A DNA stretch of 64,000 nucleotides from Planomicrobium soli (GCF_003014655.1 NZ_PYAT01000003.1:186001-250000); one strand, 5' to 3'. Shown: positions 52,915-62,186, numbered from the stretch's first letter. A program made the numbers and translations. The notes: generated by a model not told the origin, from the sequence alone.

Positions 52915-54009
52915 TTAGCGTCTGCTAAGAATATTGTGTTCATTGCGCAAAAACTGGCTGCGGGATTTACGGACACGCTCGATGCGTTCTTCCGCCATGC
53001 GGTCAGCAGCAATATAGCTAGGAACGTTATCGCGTTTTGAGATTTCAAAGATTTTTGAAATGCTGTCGTAGATCGTCTCAACACGTTTCATCGCGCGTTC
53101 TTGGTTATAACCGTAAAGCTCATCGGCAACATTGATAACACCGCCGGAATTGATTACGAAATCAGGAGTATAGACAATGCCGCGCGCTTCCAGTTCGTCA
53201 CCGTGGCGGGCTTCTTTCAGCTGGTTGTTTGCAGCACCTGCCACCAGTTTCACTTTTAGCTGCGGGATGGTTTCATCGTTGATGATGGCGCCCATTGCAC
53301 ACGGTGCGAAAATGTCTGCTTCTTGTGAGTAGATGTCATTCGGCTCTACCGCAGTTGCGCCAAAGTCGTTGACTGCACGCTGGACAGATTCTTTATTGAT
53401 GTCTGTTACAATCAGTTTTGCCCCTTCTTCATGAAGGTGTTTGCAAAGGGTGTATGCCACGTTTCCGACACCTTGCACCGCTACGGTTTTGCCTTCTAGC
53501 GAATCGTCGCCGAACGCTTCAAGAGCAGCAGCTTTCATTCCTGTATATACGCCATATGCCGTTACAGGAGAAGGGTTGCCTGATGAACCGAAAGCCGGCG
53601 ATACGCCTGTCACGAAATCCGTCTCTTCGCGGATCAGGTCCATATCGGCAACAGTAGTGCCCACATCTTCAGCTGTAATATAGCGGCCATTCAAACCTTG
53701 GATAAAACGCCCGAACGCACGGAACATTTCTTCGTTTTTATCTTTCAATGGGTCACCGATGATGACGGTTTTACCACCGCCAAGATTAAGTCCAGCAGCT
53801 GCGTTTTTATAAGTCATTCCGCGGCCAAGGCGGATAGCGTCTTCAATCGCTTCTTCTTCAGTTGCGTAATTCCACATGCGCGTCCCGCCAAGTGCTGGTC
53901 CGAGCGTTGTATCATGGATGCAGATGATCGCTTTCAAGCCAGAATTTTTATCTTGGCAAAAAATCAATTGCTCGTAATCGTGTTCTTCCATCTTTTTGAA
54001 AATTTCCAT
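52915..54009 (-). CDS. bcd: Leucine (branched-chain amino acid) dehydrogenase
   Basis: A 364-residue Glu/Leu/Phe dehydrogenase-family enzyme that oxidatively deaminates leucine, valine and isoleucine with [44 protein letters not shown] holds the catalytic lysines, and [15 protein letters not shown] is the NAD loop. I prefer the ATG at 54009, eight bases after GGAGG, over the TTG two codons earlier. Confidence 0.96.
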   Translation of the reverse strand: MEIFKKMEEHDYEQLIFCQDKNSGLKAIICIHDTTLGPALGGTRMWNYATEEEAIEDAIRLGRGMTYKNAAAGLNLGGGKTVIIGDPLKDKNEEMFRAFGRFIQGLNGRYITAEDVGTTVADMDLIREETDFVTGVSPAFGSSGNPSPVTAYGVYTGMKAAALEAFGDDSLEGKTVAVQGVGNVAYTLCKHLHEEGAKLIVTDINKESVQRAVNDFGATAVEPNDIYSQEADIFAPCAMGAIINDETIPQLKVKLVAGAANNQLKEARHGDELEARGIVYTPDFVINSGGVINVADELYGYNQERAMKRVETIYDSISKIFEISKRDNVPSYIAADRMAEERIERVRKSRSQFLRNEHNILSRR

Positions 54010-54030
54010 TGTCAATTCCTCCTAGGGGTC

Positions 54031-54942
54031 TCATGAAATTGTTGATGAACAGATTGCTAGAGCGAGCGAAAACAACTTGCTTTCGGCACTGTCTGCGCGG
54101 GAAGTTAAAACGATCGGCGCTTTTGCGCCTGCAATTACCCCGCCCACTTTCGCATTAGAAAAGTAAACCAATGATTTGTACAAAATGTTGCCTGATTCAA
54201 TATTGGGAACAAGAAGAATGTCGGCTCTTCCGGCGGTGTCTCCTTGTATTCCTTTATGGCCCGCTGCTTCCAAGGAAACGGCGTTGTCTAATGCCAATGG
54301 GCCGTCTACGATGCAATCGGTAATTTGCCCCCGCCTGTTCATTGCAGTCAAAGCAGCAGCATCGAGCGTCGCTTGCATATTCGGATTGACCACTTCAACC
54401 GCAGCAAGTGGAGCCACGATCGGCAGATCGACGCCAACAGAACGTGCAATTTGTACGGCGTTTTGGATGATTTGGGCTTTCTGCTGAAGGTCCGGAGTAA
54501 TATTCATCCCTGCGTCCGTAACAAAAATCAACCGATCGAATCCCTGGATTTCAAATGCTGCTACATGGGATAAAACACTTCCCGTCCGCAGTCCAAAATC
54601 AGGATTTAAAACAGCTTTCAGTAAAACAGCTGTTGATATATGGCCTTTCATCAGCACATTGGACTCATTTATGTAAACTGACTTAACGGCTTCTTGTGCA
54701 GCTTGCACCGCGTTTTTAACATGATAAAGCTGAATCTTCGGATGCCTGTCCAAATGCGGAAAGTCGCTTTGGATCATTTCTTTCAATTTCAACTCATCAT
54801 CATACAACTTAAAACTTGCGAGATTCCGTTCAAGCGCCAAACTGACCGATTCTAAAACTTCATGGTCAGCAGCAGCAGCGACTGCAACGGAATTTTCTTC
54901 GTTTTCCGAAATGCTCTCTATCAGTTTGGATAATGTGGTCAT
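54031..54942 (-). CDS. ptb: Phosphate butyryltransferase
   Basis: A 303-residue phosphotransacylase that converts butyryl- or branched acyl-CoA into acyl-phosphate. FIFVTDAGMNITPDLQQKAQIIQNAV and ADILLVPNIESGNILYKSLVYF are typical of the phosphate acetyl/butyryltransferase family. It is the first gene of the ptb-bcd-buk-lpdV-bkdAA-bkdAB-bkdB operon; control elements lie in the 130 bp upstream. Confidence 0.94.
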   Translation of the reverse strand: MTTLSKLIESISENEENSVAVAAAADHEVLESVSLALERNLASFKLYDDELKLKEMIQSDFPHLDRHPKIQLYHVKNAVQAAQEAVKSVYINESNVLMKGHISTAVLLKAVLNPDFGLRTGSVLSHVAAFEIQGFDRLIFVTDAGMNITPDLQQKAQIIQNAVQIARSVGVDLPIVAPLAAVEVVNPNMQATLDAAALTAMNRRGQITDCIVDGPLALDNAVSLEAAGHKGIQGDTAGRADILLVPNIESGNILYKSLVYFSNAKVGGVIAGAKAPIVLTSRADSAESKLFSLALAICSSTIS

Positions 54943-54997
54943 ATTGTGTCACCTCATTCCTTTTAATTAAAACAGATAAAACGTGATGATATAAGGT

Positions 54998-55012
54998 TTG
55001 TAAGCGTTTTAT
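54998..55012. promoter_or_regulatory. Possible catabolite-responsive element (cre) upstream of ptb
   Basis: TTGTAAGCGTTTTAT fits the cre pattern WTGNAARCGNWWWCA except the last two bases. CcpA repression of the bkd operon is plausible but not certain. Confidence 0.4.
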
Positions 55013-55034
55013 TTCGCTTTTTCACCCTTATACT

Positions 55035-55070
55035 TTGCAAATAATTGCAAAACCGTGCAATAGATTGCAA
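55035..55070. promoter_or_regulatory. Tandem palindromic sites upstream of ptb, likely BkdR operators
   Basis: TTGCAA-ATAA-TTGCAA (55035-55050) and GTGCAA-TAGA-TTGCAA (55055-55070) are 20 bp apart, two helical turns, on the same face. They lie between the bkdR stop and ptb, about 90-130 bp upstream of the ptb start. A third site of the same design precedes bkdR. Confidence 0.6.
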
Positions 55071-55075
55071 AACCA

Positions 55076-57121
55076 TCAGTTCAATCCATATTTTTCTAAC
55101 TTGTAATACAATGTGCGCAATGATATTTCAAGTTGTTTGGCTGTTTTGGATTTATTGCCTTTAAATTGCGTGAGAGCATGATGCAATATTGCACGCTCTA
55201 CCGTATCCAATTGTTCCTGCAACGGAACAGATGCTTCGACAACCACTTCGTTTTTCGCTTCTGCCGCCCGCAGCATGTTGAGCGGTATATGCTCCTCGGT
55301 CAATACATGTTCATGCATCTGCATGAAGATCATGGACCGGCTGATGACATTTTCCAATTCCCGGACATTGCCCGGCCAATCATAGACGCGCAATAGCTGC
55401 AGCGCCTTATCGGTAATCGACTCGACTTTCCGGCCATATTCCTGATTGAGCTTGACCAATAAGCGCTCGGCGATGTTCGGAATGTCTTGTTTTCGGCTGC
55501 GTAGCGGCGGTATTAAAATCGGCATGCGGTTCAGGCGGTAATAAAGATCTTCCCTGAATGACCCATCAAGCAAAGCTTTTTCCATATTGGCGTTGGTCGA
55601 GGCAATCACACGAACGTTGACTGGGACCGGCTTTGTTCCACCGATGCGAAGCGTTTCGTGTTCCTGCAGAACGCGCAGCAATTTGCTTTGAATGGCGGGC
55701 GAAAGCTCACCGATTTCGTCCAAGAAAATACTGCCGTTATTCGCCTCTTCAAAAAGCCCGCGCTTTTCCCCGCTCTTGACAAAAGGAACTGCCCCTTCCT
55801 CGTAACCGAAAAGCTCGCTTTCCAATATATCTTCAGATAAAGCAGCGCAGTTGACACGCACGAACTTGTTGAATTTCCGGTCGCTGGCGCTATGGATGGC
55901 ATGGGCAAACAGCTCTTTCCCTGTGCCTGACTCTCCGCGCAAAAGAACGGTGACCAATGTTTGGGCAGCAAGCTTTGCCTGCTGGAGCGACAGTTGCATT
56001 TCAGAAGAATTTCCGACAATATCATCAAACGTATATTTCGATTCGAGCGTCCGGATGATGCTGCGGGCCCGATCCAACTCTTTCATTAAGGACCGGATTT
56101 CGGTCGTGTCATGGATAACGCCAACACTGCCTTTCAATTTGTTATCGACAATGATCGGCGCAACGTTGACTATCACTTCCCGGTTTGCAGGACCGACCTT
56201 CATTTCAACGCCTCGGACCGGTTTTCGGGTTTTCAGTGCTTTAAAATGCATACTCTCCCCTTCGGATATATCCGCCGATGCCGGCTGCCCGATCACATCT
56301 TCTGTCTGCAGCCCTGTTATACGGGTATAGGCCGGGTTAACGATCAATCCATTCCCCTTTTCATCAACGACTGAGATGGCATCGTCGCTTGATTGGATGA
56401 TGGCCTGGAGCATCGTCTGCACTTCCTTCAGGTCCGTAATTTCTTCAGCTAGCGCCACGACTTCCGTTATATCTTTGAACACCGCGAAAGCCCCAATAAT
56501 TTCTCCATGTTCGTCAATCATCGGAAATCTGGAAGTCACGATCTTCGAACCATTCTGCAATTGCAGTTCTTTGTTGAGTTCCGTCCTGCCGGTCTCGTAA
56601 ATGCGGGGAAGTTCGCTCATCGTGATCAATTCGTGGATGTGTAGTCCCAAGGATGAAGCGATATCGACTTCGACCATGCGAGCTGCGCTCTTGTTCATGA
56701 AAATGACTCGGCTGTTTTTATCAATGCCGATCATGCCTTCTTCTATAGAATTGAAAATGATTTTCTGTTTATGGCTTTCTTCGCTTAATCTTGTAATAAA
56801 GTGCTCTTTTTCGTTCAATAAGTTGACGAGCACATTGGCAATGCTTCCTGGAATGATGACCGTCTTTTTCAAAAAGTGCAGCTGCAGATCCTGCTGTACA
56901 GCATCACTGCCGGTCGCATTAAAAACGATATCCACAACATCCTTATCAAAACTTTGAAAAGAATCGGCAGTATGGATTCCTAACGCTTCAGCAGTCTGAA
57001 CCGCAGGAGCATGCAAATTTAAATCAACCACCCCATGGACATGAAGAAAATCTGATTCTAAAAGCACCTGTAAAATAGCAGATCCTCCGGTACCTCCACC
57101 CACAATCAATACATTTTGCAA
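55076..57121 (-). CDS. bkdR: BkdR-type AAA+ transcriptional regulator lacking the GAFTGA motif
   Basis: A 681-residue regulator. In order: an N-terminal Rossmann-like region ([14 protein letters not shown]), two PAS domains (about 115-225 and 235-345), a sigma-54-activator type AAA+ domain (Walker [12 protein letters not shown], Walker [32 protein letters not shown]) and a C-terminal Fis-type HTH ([25 protein letters not shown]). The loop that should read GAFTGA is GAVPFV, so contact with sigma-54 is probably lost, as in TyrR. It lies directly upstream of ptb. Confidence 0.92.
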   Translation of the reverse strand: MQNVLIVGGGTGGSAILQVLLESDFLHVHGVVDLNLHAPAVQTAEALGIHTADSFQSFDKDVVDIVFNATGSDAVQQDLQLHFLKKTVIIPGSIANVLVNLLNEKEHFITRLSEESHKQKIIFNSIEEGMIGIDKNSRVIFMNKSAARMVEVDIASSLGLHIHELITMSELPRIYETGRTELNKELQLQNGSKIVTSRFPMIDEHGEIIGAFAVFKDITEVVALAEEITDLKEVQTMLQAIIQSSDDAISVVDEKGNGLIVNPAYTRITGLQTEDVIGQPASADISEGESMHFKALKTRKPVRGVEMKVGPANREVIVNVAPIIVDNKLKGSVGVIHDTTEIRSLMKELDRARSIIRTLESKYTFDDIVGNSSEMQLSLQQAKLAAQTLVTVLLRGESGTGKELFAHAIHSASDRKFNKFVRVNCAALSEDILESELFGYEEGAVPFVKSGEKRGLFEEANNGSIFLDEIGELSPAIQSKLLRVLQEHETLRIGGTKPVPVNVRVIASTNANMEKALLDGSFREDLYYRLNRMPILIPPLRSRKQDIPNIAERLLVKLNQEYGRKVESITDKALQLLRVYDWPGNVRELENVISRSMIFMQMHEHVLTEEHIPLNMLRAAEAKNEVVVEASVPLQEQLDTVERAILHHALTQFKGNKSKTAKQLEISLRTLYYKLEKYGLN

Positions 57122-57149
57122 ATTTATTCACACCTTCCGCTCCATAGCA

Positions 57150-57165
57150 TGCAAAATCTTGCAGC
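57150..57165. promoter_or_regulatory. Palindromic site upstream of bkdR (likely autoregulatory)
   Basis: ATGCAA-AATC-TTGCAG has the same 6-4-6 design as the two sites upstream of ptb and lies about 30 bp before the bkdR start codon. Confidence 0.5.
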
Positions 57166-57196
57166 ACTCTTATTAGCGTACCGCAGGATGGAATTC

Positions 57197-57225
57197 TTGA
57201 CAACTATATTGGAATTGGGAACAAT
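57197..57225 (+). promoter_or_regulatory. Predicted promoter of the yqzF-like gene, overlapping a bkdR promoter
   Basis: TTGACA (57197-57202), 17 bp, AACAAT (57220-57225) on the plus strand. The same TTGACAA, read as TTGTCA on the minus strand, could be the -35 of bkdR. Confidence 0.4.
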
Positions 57226-57246
57226 AGATAAAGAAGGAGTGGAAAC

Positions 57247-57480
57247 ATGGGACGTCTTTTAGCATTTATAGTCTTGCTTATTCCTGCCATTTTGGCTGCT
57301 TACGGTATAAAGCTTATGCGCGATACATTGTTCAATAAACTGCTGGAACCTTTTCCTGCACTATGGCTGCAATTTACGCTTGGCACCATTTTTGTTATTC
57401 TGGGCATCGGTTTTTTTGCCGGTTTCCTGCTCAACCGGGACCGCAAAAAAGGCAACGTACAAAAAAGATTTCAAAAATAA
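57247..57480 (+). CDS. DUF2627 family membrane protein (YqzF-like)
   Basis: A 77-residue protein with two membrane helices (LLAFIVLLIPAILAAYGIKLM and LQFTLGTIFVILGIGFFAGFLL) and a basic tail (NRDRKKGNVQKRFQK). It fits DUF2627; YqzF of Bacillus lies at the same place beside bkdR. AAGGAG precedes the ATG. Function unknown. Confidence 0.85.
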   Translation: MGRLLAFIVLLIPAILAAYGIKLMRDTLFNKLLEPFPALWLQFTLGTIFVILGIGFFAGFLLNRDRKKGNVQKRFQK

Positions 57481-57516
57481 AAAGAGTTTCCGCTATGATG
57501 CGGAAACTCTTTTTAT
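57478..57516. terminator. Bidirectional terminator
   Basis: AAAAAGAGTTTCCG pairs with CGGAAACTCTTTTT between convergent genes. Confidence 0.88.
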
Positions 57517-57546
57517 TTCACTCTTTCCTGTAGCAAGAAATCTTCT

Positions 57547-57990
57547 TTAATCGAATGCCACATTATGTTTTACATCATCCTGGTTCGTCCAAGTTATTAC
57601 AGTTCCTGGTGCTATAGTCAATGATTTTTCTGCAAAAGCAAAGCCGGCGATTTCCACGGCTCCCTCTCCTGAAATGTCAGCCCCTTCTTCTACTATGACC
57701 GTCATCTGCATGTCCGGATGCGGCTCGCAGTGGATCGGGAACTCCCCGGCCTTATTAAATGCAAAGCTTGTTTTCTCGCCTTTTGCTAAAAGAGGCGACG
57801 CTTCACCGCTCCTGGCTTCGGGTGCATCTGCGGCACCGTTCTTTTCGCCTGCTTGCGCTTCAACATCCGGCCCTTCTTCCATTTCCTGTTCGACCGCGTC
57901 CATACTCTCTTCTGCTGGCTGTGCTTCCGTACCACAAGACCCTAGGAACAGCGGAACTCCAACAAGAAAATAGCCAATTGTTTTGTTCAC
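57547..57990 (-). CDS. Lipoprotein with a cupredoxin domain in permuted order
   Basis: A 147-residue lipoprotein: signal peptide with lipobox LGSC (C19), an acidic Ala/Glu linker (20-62), then a domain in two halves. The first half (about 65-102: LLAKGEKTSFAF, GEFPIHCEPHPDMQMTVIVE) is what normally ends a plastocyanin-like domain, with copper ligands C88, H91 and M94. The second (112-147: GFAFAEKSLTIAPGTVITWTNQDDVKHNVAFD) is what normally begins one, with ligand H142. All four type-1 copper ligands are therefore present in swapped order. GTG start at 57990, with GGAGG upstream. Confidence 0.82.
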   Translation of the reverse strand: MNKTIGYFLVGVPLFLGSCGTEAQPAEESMDAVEQEMEEGPDVEAQAGEKNGAADAPEARSGEASPLLAKGEKTSFAFNKAGEFPIHCEPHPDMQMTVIVEEGADISGEGAVEIAGFAFAEKSLTIAPGTVITWTNQDDVKHNVAFD

Positions 57991-58184
57991 TTAAACTTCC
58001 TCCTTCTAAAAGTAATTCTGATAGACGGAAAAGAACAATCAATGGAACATCCCCATTAAAACTCCATACAGCAACCAAGTTTTTTTCATTATGCTCCTGA
58101 ACATCAATACCAGCAATGAATATTTTTAACCAATTTGCCGATACCATCTGTTGGAGAGCTGAAGGGTTTCTATTAAATTTTTCC

Positions 58185-58200
58185 TTATGTAAATTATTAC
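58185..58200. promoter_or_regulatory. Operator-like motif TTATGTAAATTATTAC, copy 2
   Basis: Identical over 22 bp (with the preceding TTTTCC) to the sequence ending at 13906. With the next base it forms the perfect dyad TGTAA-ATTA-TTACA. It lies about 190 bp upstream of the cupredoxin gene, in the 57991-58317 gap. Confidence 0.4.
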
Positions 58201-58230
58201 AAGTTAACTTTTTAATAGAATTTATTCAAA

Positions 58231-58274
58231 TTAAACGAGCTTAGTAAACAAAATTGTTTACTAAGCTCGTTTAA
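58231..58274 (-). terminator. Perfect 21-bp inverted repeat downstream of spo0A
   Basis: Bases 58231-58251 are exactly complementary to 58254-58274 (arms begin TTAAACGAGCTTAG), with only two bases between. It is in the terminator position for spo0A, but the following T run is weak. Nothing else is seen in 57991-58317 apart from the operator-like motif. Confidence 0.55.
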
Positions 58275-58317
58275 GAAATTATCAATAAAGTTAAATGGAA
58301 GGTTTCAGGCGTTCGTT

Positions 58318-59067
58318 CTAGTCGAATTTCAAACTTTCGGCCACCATGGCAATAAACTGGGAATTCGGAGGTTTCGTTTCCAAATGCTCTTCGTTGTACC
58401 CGAATATTTTCGAAAGCTGCTCGATTTCATTGTTGTTCCAGGCTATTTCGATGGCGTTGCGGATTGACCGTTCTACACGCGGCGGTGTCGTATCGAACTT
58501 TTCAGCAACTCCCGGATACAGGGATTTCGTCACTTTGTTCAACATTTCCGGTTCATCCAATACTAACGAGATGGCTTCTTTCAAATAAGCATAGCCATTC
58601 AAATGCGGTGGAATGCCGATTTCCTTGATGAAATTATTGATTTGCTCATCCCGCAGCTTTTTCTCGGCTTTTGGATCTGATACGGTTTCCTGATTCTGCA
58701 TTATATGATTGATCTGCATCGCAAGCCGCTCTGCTTCAAAAGGTTTCATGATGAAATAGGAAGCGCCGTATTCCGCCGCTTGGCTCATGATCGCTTCTTG
58801 TCCAAAGGCGGACAGCATGATGACAGAAATGTTTTTGAGATTTTCGTTTTCTTTTATGGCATCAAGGACAGCAATGCCATCCAAATAAGGCATGATGACA
58901 TCAAGCAGCAAAACGTCAACCTGGTGTTCTTTCAACATATTGATGCACATCTTGCCATTATATGCAATTGCCACCACTTCCATATTTGGTTGGCTTCCCA
59001 AATAATCGCTCATGAGGCTTACCAATTCGCGATTATCATCTGCAATTGCAATTTTTATTTTGTCCAT
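58318..59067 (-). CDS. spo0A: Sporulation master regulator Spo0A
   Basis: A 249-residue response regulator. The receiver has the acidic pair D10/D11, phosphorylation site D56 in LLLDVIMPYLDG, and lysine in FIMKPF. The C-terminal Spo0A effector domain is clear (EIGIPPHLNGYAYLKEAI, PPRVERSIRNAIEIAW, NSQFIAMVAESL). The recognition-helix start reads TTPPRVER, differing from TASRVER in Bacillus subtilis. The linker is short. Start at ATG 59067, with GGGGAG upstream. spoIVB, which normally lies between recN and spo0A, is missing. Confidence 0.93.
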   Translation of the reverse strand: MDKIKIAIADDNRELVSLMSDYLGSQPNMEVVAIAYNGKMCINMLKEHQVDVLLLDVIMPYLDGIAVLDAIKENENLKNISVIMLSAFGQEAIMSQAAEYGASYFIMKPFEAERLAMQINHIMQNQETVSDPKAEKKLRDEQINNFIKEIGIPPHLNGYAYLKEAISLVLDEPEMLNKVTKSLYPGVAEKFDTTPPRVERSIRNAIEIAWNNNEIEQLSKIFGYNEEHLETKPPNSQFIAMVAESLKFD

Positions 59068-59101
59068 CAACTTCTCCCCCTGATGACTATTTCTTGCTAA
59101 A

Positions 59102-60799
59102 TTACCTCATCGTGAGTTTCCGGTCGTGCGCGAGCGTCAGTAACTCTTCCGCATGCTGCAGCGTCAGATCCGTTATTTCTGCTCCCGACAACATCCGGCT
59201 CATTTCTTCGGTGCGTTCCTGTCCGCCTAATTCTGTGACGGTGGTGATGGTTCTCTGGTTCTCAATCCTTTTTTCGATAAACAAATGCTGGTCAGCCATG
59301 GCTGCCACTTGAGGCAGATGGGAAATGCACAGCACCTGGGAATGAACCGAAATCGCCGCAATTTTCTCGGCAATTGCCTGTGCTACACGGCCGCTGACCC
59401 CTGTATCAACTTCATCAAAAATAAGCGATGTAACGCCCTGGTGTTTTGAAAAAATGGTTTTCAGTGCCAGCATCATCCGGGACAGTTCCCCGCCCGAAGC
59501 GACTTTTGTCAACGGTTTTAAAGGCTCGCCCAAGTTGGTTGATATATAGAATGAAATGGCATCCCGTCCGTTGCGGTCGAACTTGTTGTTCGGCAGCACA
59601 TCAAAGTTCACTTCAAACGACGCTTTGCCCATATGGAGTTCCTGCAATTGCTCCATAATGGCTCCGCTTAACTTTTTGGCAGCCTTCTTCCGGAGCATCG
59701 TCAATTCCTCCGCTTCAACGCGGAGATCTTCGGTCAACTCTTTTAGTTTTTCCTGGTCAAGTTGAAGGCGCTTGTCGCGGTTCATCAATTTGTCCAGTTC
59801 GTCCGCCTGCGTTTCTTGGTAGATCAGAATATCCTCGACAGAAGCGCCATATTTTCGTTTCAGCGACTGAATCAACGCCAAACGCTGCTCGATTTCATTC
59901 AGCCGTTCGGGATCGAACTCCATATCGTCGATAATGCGCTTTATTTCCTGTGAAACATCTTGTATCTGGTAAAAAGCGCCGGACAGTGTTTCGGAATGGC
60001 TTGTAAACTGCTCATCGACCGATGCGGCATGTTCAAGTTCGGACATCGCTGAACCCACCCAATCAAGCCCTTTCGATTCGCCCTGGATCGCTTCATGTGC
60101 CGCAGACACAGATTCATAGATCTTGTTGAAATTCTGCAGCTTTTTACGCTCCGTCACCAATTCTTCCTCTTCGCCCGCGACAAGTTCAGCCGCGCCGATT
60201 TCCCGCAGCTGAAAAGTCAGTAAATCAATGCGTTGCGCGATTTGCTGCTCGTTTTCATTGTATGAAGCAAATTCTCGCCGCAAGCGGCTATATTTTTCGT
60301 AAGTATGCGCGTAACTTTCCCGCGCTTTCCCCAAACTTCCACCGGCAAACTGATCCAATAAATGCAGATGCTGTTTTTCATCCATCAATTCCTGGGTTTC
60401 GTGCTGGCCATGGATGTCGATCAAGACGCCTCCGACTTCACGCAAGATAGAGATTGTCACCAGCTTGCCATTGATCCGGCAGACGTTCTTTCCTTTGTCA
60501 TTCAGCTCTCGCCGCAGTACAATGTCCCCATCACTTGCCGGAATGCCGAATTCCTCCATTTTGCGGAAAACAGGATGTTCTTCGTTGTCGAGCGAAAACA
60601 AGCCTTCGATTTCAGCTTTTTTGGCACCGTGGCGGATAAATTCCTGGCTGCCGCGTCCACCGGCCAATAAGTGGACCGCATCAATAATAATCGATTTACC
60701 GGCACCCGTTTCTCCGGTCAAGACAGTCAGCCCTTCAGTGAAACTGACAGTCAATGCATCAATGATCGCAAAATTGCGAATGTCCAATTCCCTCAGCAT
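59102..60799 (-). CDS. recN: DNA repair protein RecN
   Basis: A 565-residue SMC-like ATPase that acts early at double-strand breaks. The N-terminal Walker A is GETGAGKSIIIDAV; a long coiled-coil middle (about 150-370) follows; the C-terminal half has the signature KVASGGELSRMMLALK and Walker B SLIFDEVDTGVSG. It follows argR by 18 bp, the conserved argR-recN pair of Bacilli. Confidence 0.96.
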   Translation of the reverse strand: MLRELDIRNFAIIDALTVSFTEGLTVLTGETGAGKSIIIDAVHLLAGGRGSQEFIRHGAKKAEIEGLFSLDNEEHPVFRKMEEFGIPASDGDIVLRRELNDKGKNVCRINGKLVTISILREVGGVLIDIHGQHETQELMDEKQHLHLLDQFAGGSLGKARESYAHTYEKYSRLRREFASYNENEQQIAQRIDLLTFQLREIGAAELVAGEEEELVTERKKLQNFNKIYESVSAAHEAIQGESKGLDWVGSAMSELEHAASVDEQFTSHSETLSGAFYQIQDVSQEIKRIIDDMEFDPERLNEIEQRLALIQSLKRKYGASVEDILIYQETQADELDKLMNRDKRLQLDQEKLKELTEDLRVEAEELTMLRKKAAKKLSGAIMEQLQELHMGKASFEVNFDVLPNNKFDRNGRDAISFYISTNLGEPLKPLTKVASGGELSRMMLALKTIFSKHQGVTSLIFDEVDTGVSGRVAQAIAEKIAAISVHSQVLCISHLPQVAAMADQHLFIEKRIENQRTITTVTELGGQERTEEMSRMLSGAEITDLTLQHAEELLTLAHDRKLTMR

Positions 60800-60817
60800 A
60801 ACGATGTCACCTCTTTG

Positions 60818-61267
60818 TTAAAGCATTTCGATCAAGCGCTGTTTTAGAATTTCCCGGTGCTCCGTGTCGCGGCAAATGATCAAGCATGTATCGTCCCCAC
60901 AAATGGTACCTAAAATTTCTTCCCAGCCGAGATGGTCGATCAATGACCCGATTGCGTGCGCATTCCCCGGCAATGTTTTCATGACTAGAAAATGGCTCGC
61001 TCCGTCAATGCTGACAAACGCGTCTGTCAGTGCCCGGTGCAGCTTCTGCATCGGATTAAAGCGCTGGTCCGCAGGCAAACTGTATTTGTAGCGCCCGTCC
61101 TGAAGCGGCACTTTCACCAGATGAAGTTCTTTTATATCACGCGAGACGGTTGCTTGCGTTACTGCATAGCCAGATGCTTTTAACAGGTCCACTAAATCGT
61201 CTTGCGTTTCAATTTCCTGATTCGAGATCAAGTCTCTAATTTTTATATGACGCTGCCCTTTGTTCAT
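60818..61267 (-). CDS. argR: Arginine repressor ArgR/AhrC
   Basis: A 149-residue hexameric regulator. The N-terminal winged helix ([49 protein letters not shown]) binds ARG boxes; the C-terminal domain ([33 protein letters not shown]) binds arginine. It should repress the argG-argH operon in this window, and a similar box lies just upstream of its own start. Confidence 0.96.
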   Translation of the reverse strand: MNKGQRHIKIRDLISNQEIETQDDLVDLLKASGYAVTQATVSRDIKELHLVKVPLQDGRYKYSLPADQRFNPMQKLHRALTDAFVSIDGASHFLVMKTLPGNAHAIGSLIDHLGWEEILGTICGDDTCLIICRDTEHREILKQRLIEML

Positions 61268-61282
61268 CGGGACCTCCTTGGA

Positions 61283-61300
61283 TGAATAAATATTCTATAT
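61283..61300. promoter_or_regulatory. ARG-box-like site upstream of argR
   Basis: GATGAATAAATATTCTAT contains the dyad GAATA-AA-TATTC and fits the ARG-box pattern ATGAATAANNATTCAT. It lies about 16 bp before the argR start and suggests autoregulation. Confidence 0.5.
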
Positions 61301-61335
61301 CCTTAATATCGTACCTTTAAACAGCCCTAAAAACA

Positions 61336-61368
61336 AGAAAACACATCCCAAAAAGGGATGCGTTTTAC
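61336..61368 (-). terminator. Terminator of dxs-tlyA
   Basis: On the minus strand AAAACGCATCCC pairs with GGGATGTGTTTT, overlapping the tlyA stop and followed by CTTGTTTTT. Confidence 0.78.
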
Positions 61369-62186
61369 AACTTTTCGTGTGCCGTTTTAACCACTTCATC
61401 AACGTCCGCTTCAGCTATTCCCATTATTTCACTATTTTGTTCCGCAGATTGCAAATGAAACAGAAATTCGATATTGCCTTCGCCCCCAGTTATCGGCGAG
61501 AAACTCATGTTCTTCACATGGAACCCGGCTTCCACCGCAAATCCTCCGACTTTTAACAATACAGCACGGTGGACTTTCGGATCGCGGACAATGCCTTTTT
61601 TGCCGACATGTTCCCGGCCCGCCTCAAATTGGGGTTTCACGAGCGCGATAACATCACCGCCCGGCACAAGAATCTCTTTTAGTACAGGCAAGATAATTTT
61701 CAGCGAAATAAAAGATACATCGATTGTCGCAAATTCAGGGAGGCCTTGTTCAAAATCCTCCGGTTTTGAGTGGCGGAAATTGGTCCGTTCCATGACGGTC
61801 ACGCGTTGGTCCTGACGAATTTTCCAGGCCAGCTGATTGTATCCTACATCAAGTGCATAACAATGCTTAGCGCCGTTTTGAAGTGCACAATCCGTAAAGC
61901 CGCCCGTCGAAGAGCCGATATCGAGCATCAGTTTCCCTTCGACGGAAAGGTCGAATTCAGCCAGCGCTTTTTCAAGCTTTAATCCGCCTCGGCTAACGTA
62001 TTTCAAATCATTGCCTTTCATTTGAAGCGGTGCATCTTCGGAAATTTTCTCTCCCGGCCGGTCCATTCGCACTTCGTTCGAATAGATAATGCCAGCCATG
62101 ATGGCCCGCTTCGCTTTTTCACGCGTTTCACAGATTCCCCGCTCCACTAACAAGACATCCACGCGCTCTTTCTTCGGTTTGTTCAT
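61365..62186 (-). CDS. TlyA-family rRNA 2'-O-methyltransferase (YqxC)
   Basis: A 273-residue protein with an N-terminal S4 RNA-binding domain ([30 protein letters not shown]) and a Rossmann methyltransferase domain ([30 protein letters not shown]). It fits the TlyA family, which methylates rRNA cytidines (shown in mycobacteria); haemolysin-like naming is historical. It overlaps the dxs stop in an ATGA, as in the Bacillus dxs-yqxC order. Confidence 0.92.
   Translation of the reverse strand: MNKPKKERVDVLLVERGICETREKAKRAIMAGIIYSNEVRMDRPGEKISEDAPLQMKGNDLKYVSRGGLKLEKALAEFDLSVEGKLMLDIGSSTGGFTDCALQNGAKHCYALDVGYNQLAWKIRQDQRVTVMERTNFRHSKPEDFEQGLPEFATIDVSFISLKIILPVLKEILVPGGDVIALVKPQFEAGREHVGKKGIVRDPKVHRAVLLKVGGFAVEAGFHVKNMSFSPITGGEGNIEFLFHLQSAEQNSEIMGIAEADVDEVVKTAHEKL

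Noticed and set aside
54943-55075. Sigma-54 (-24/-12) promoter for the bkd operon
   Set aside because: The GG and GC pairs in this stretch are never 10 bp apart; the TTGCA elements belong to the palindromic sites instead.
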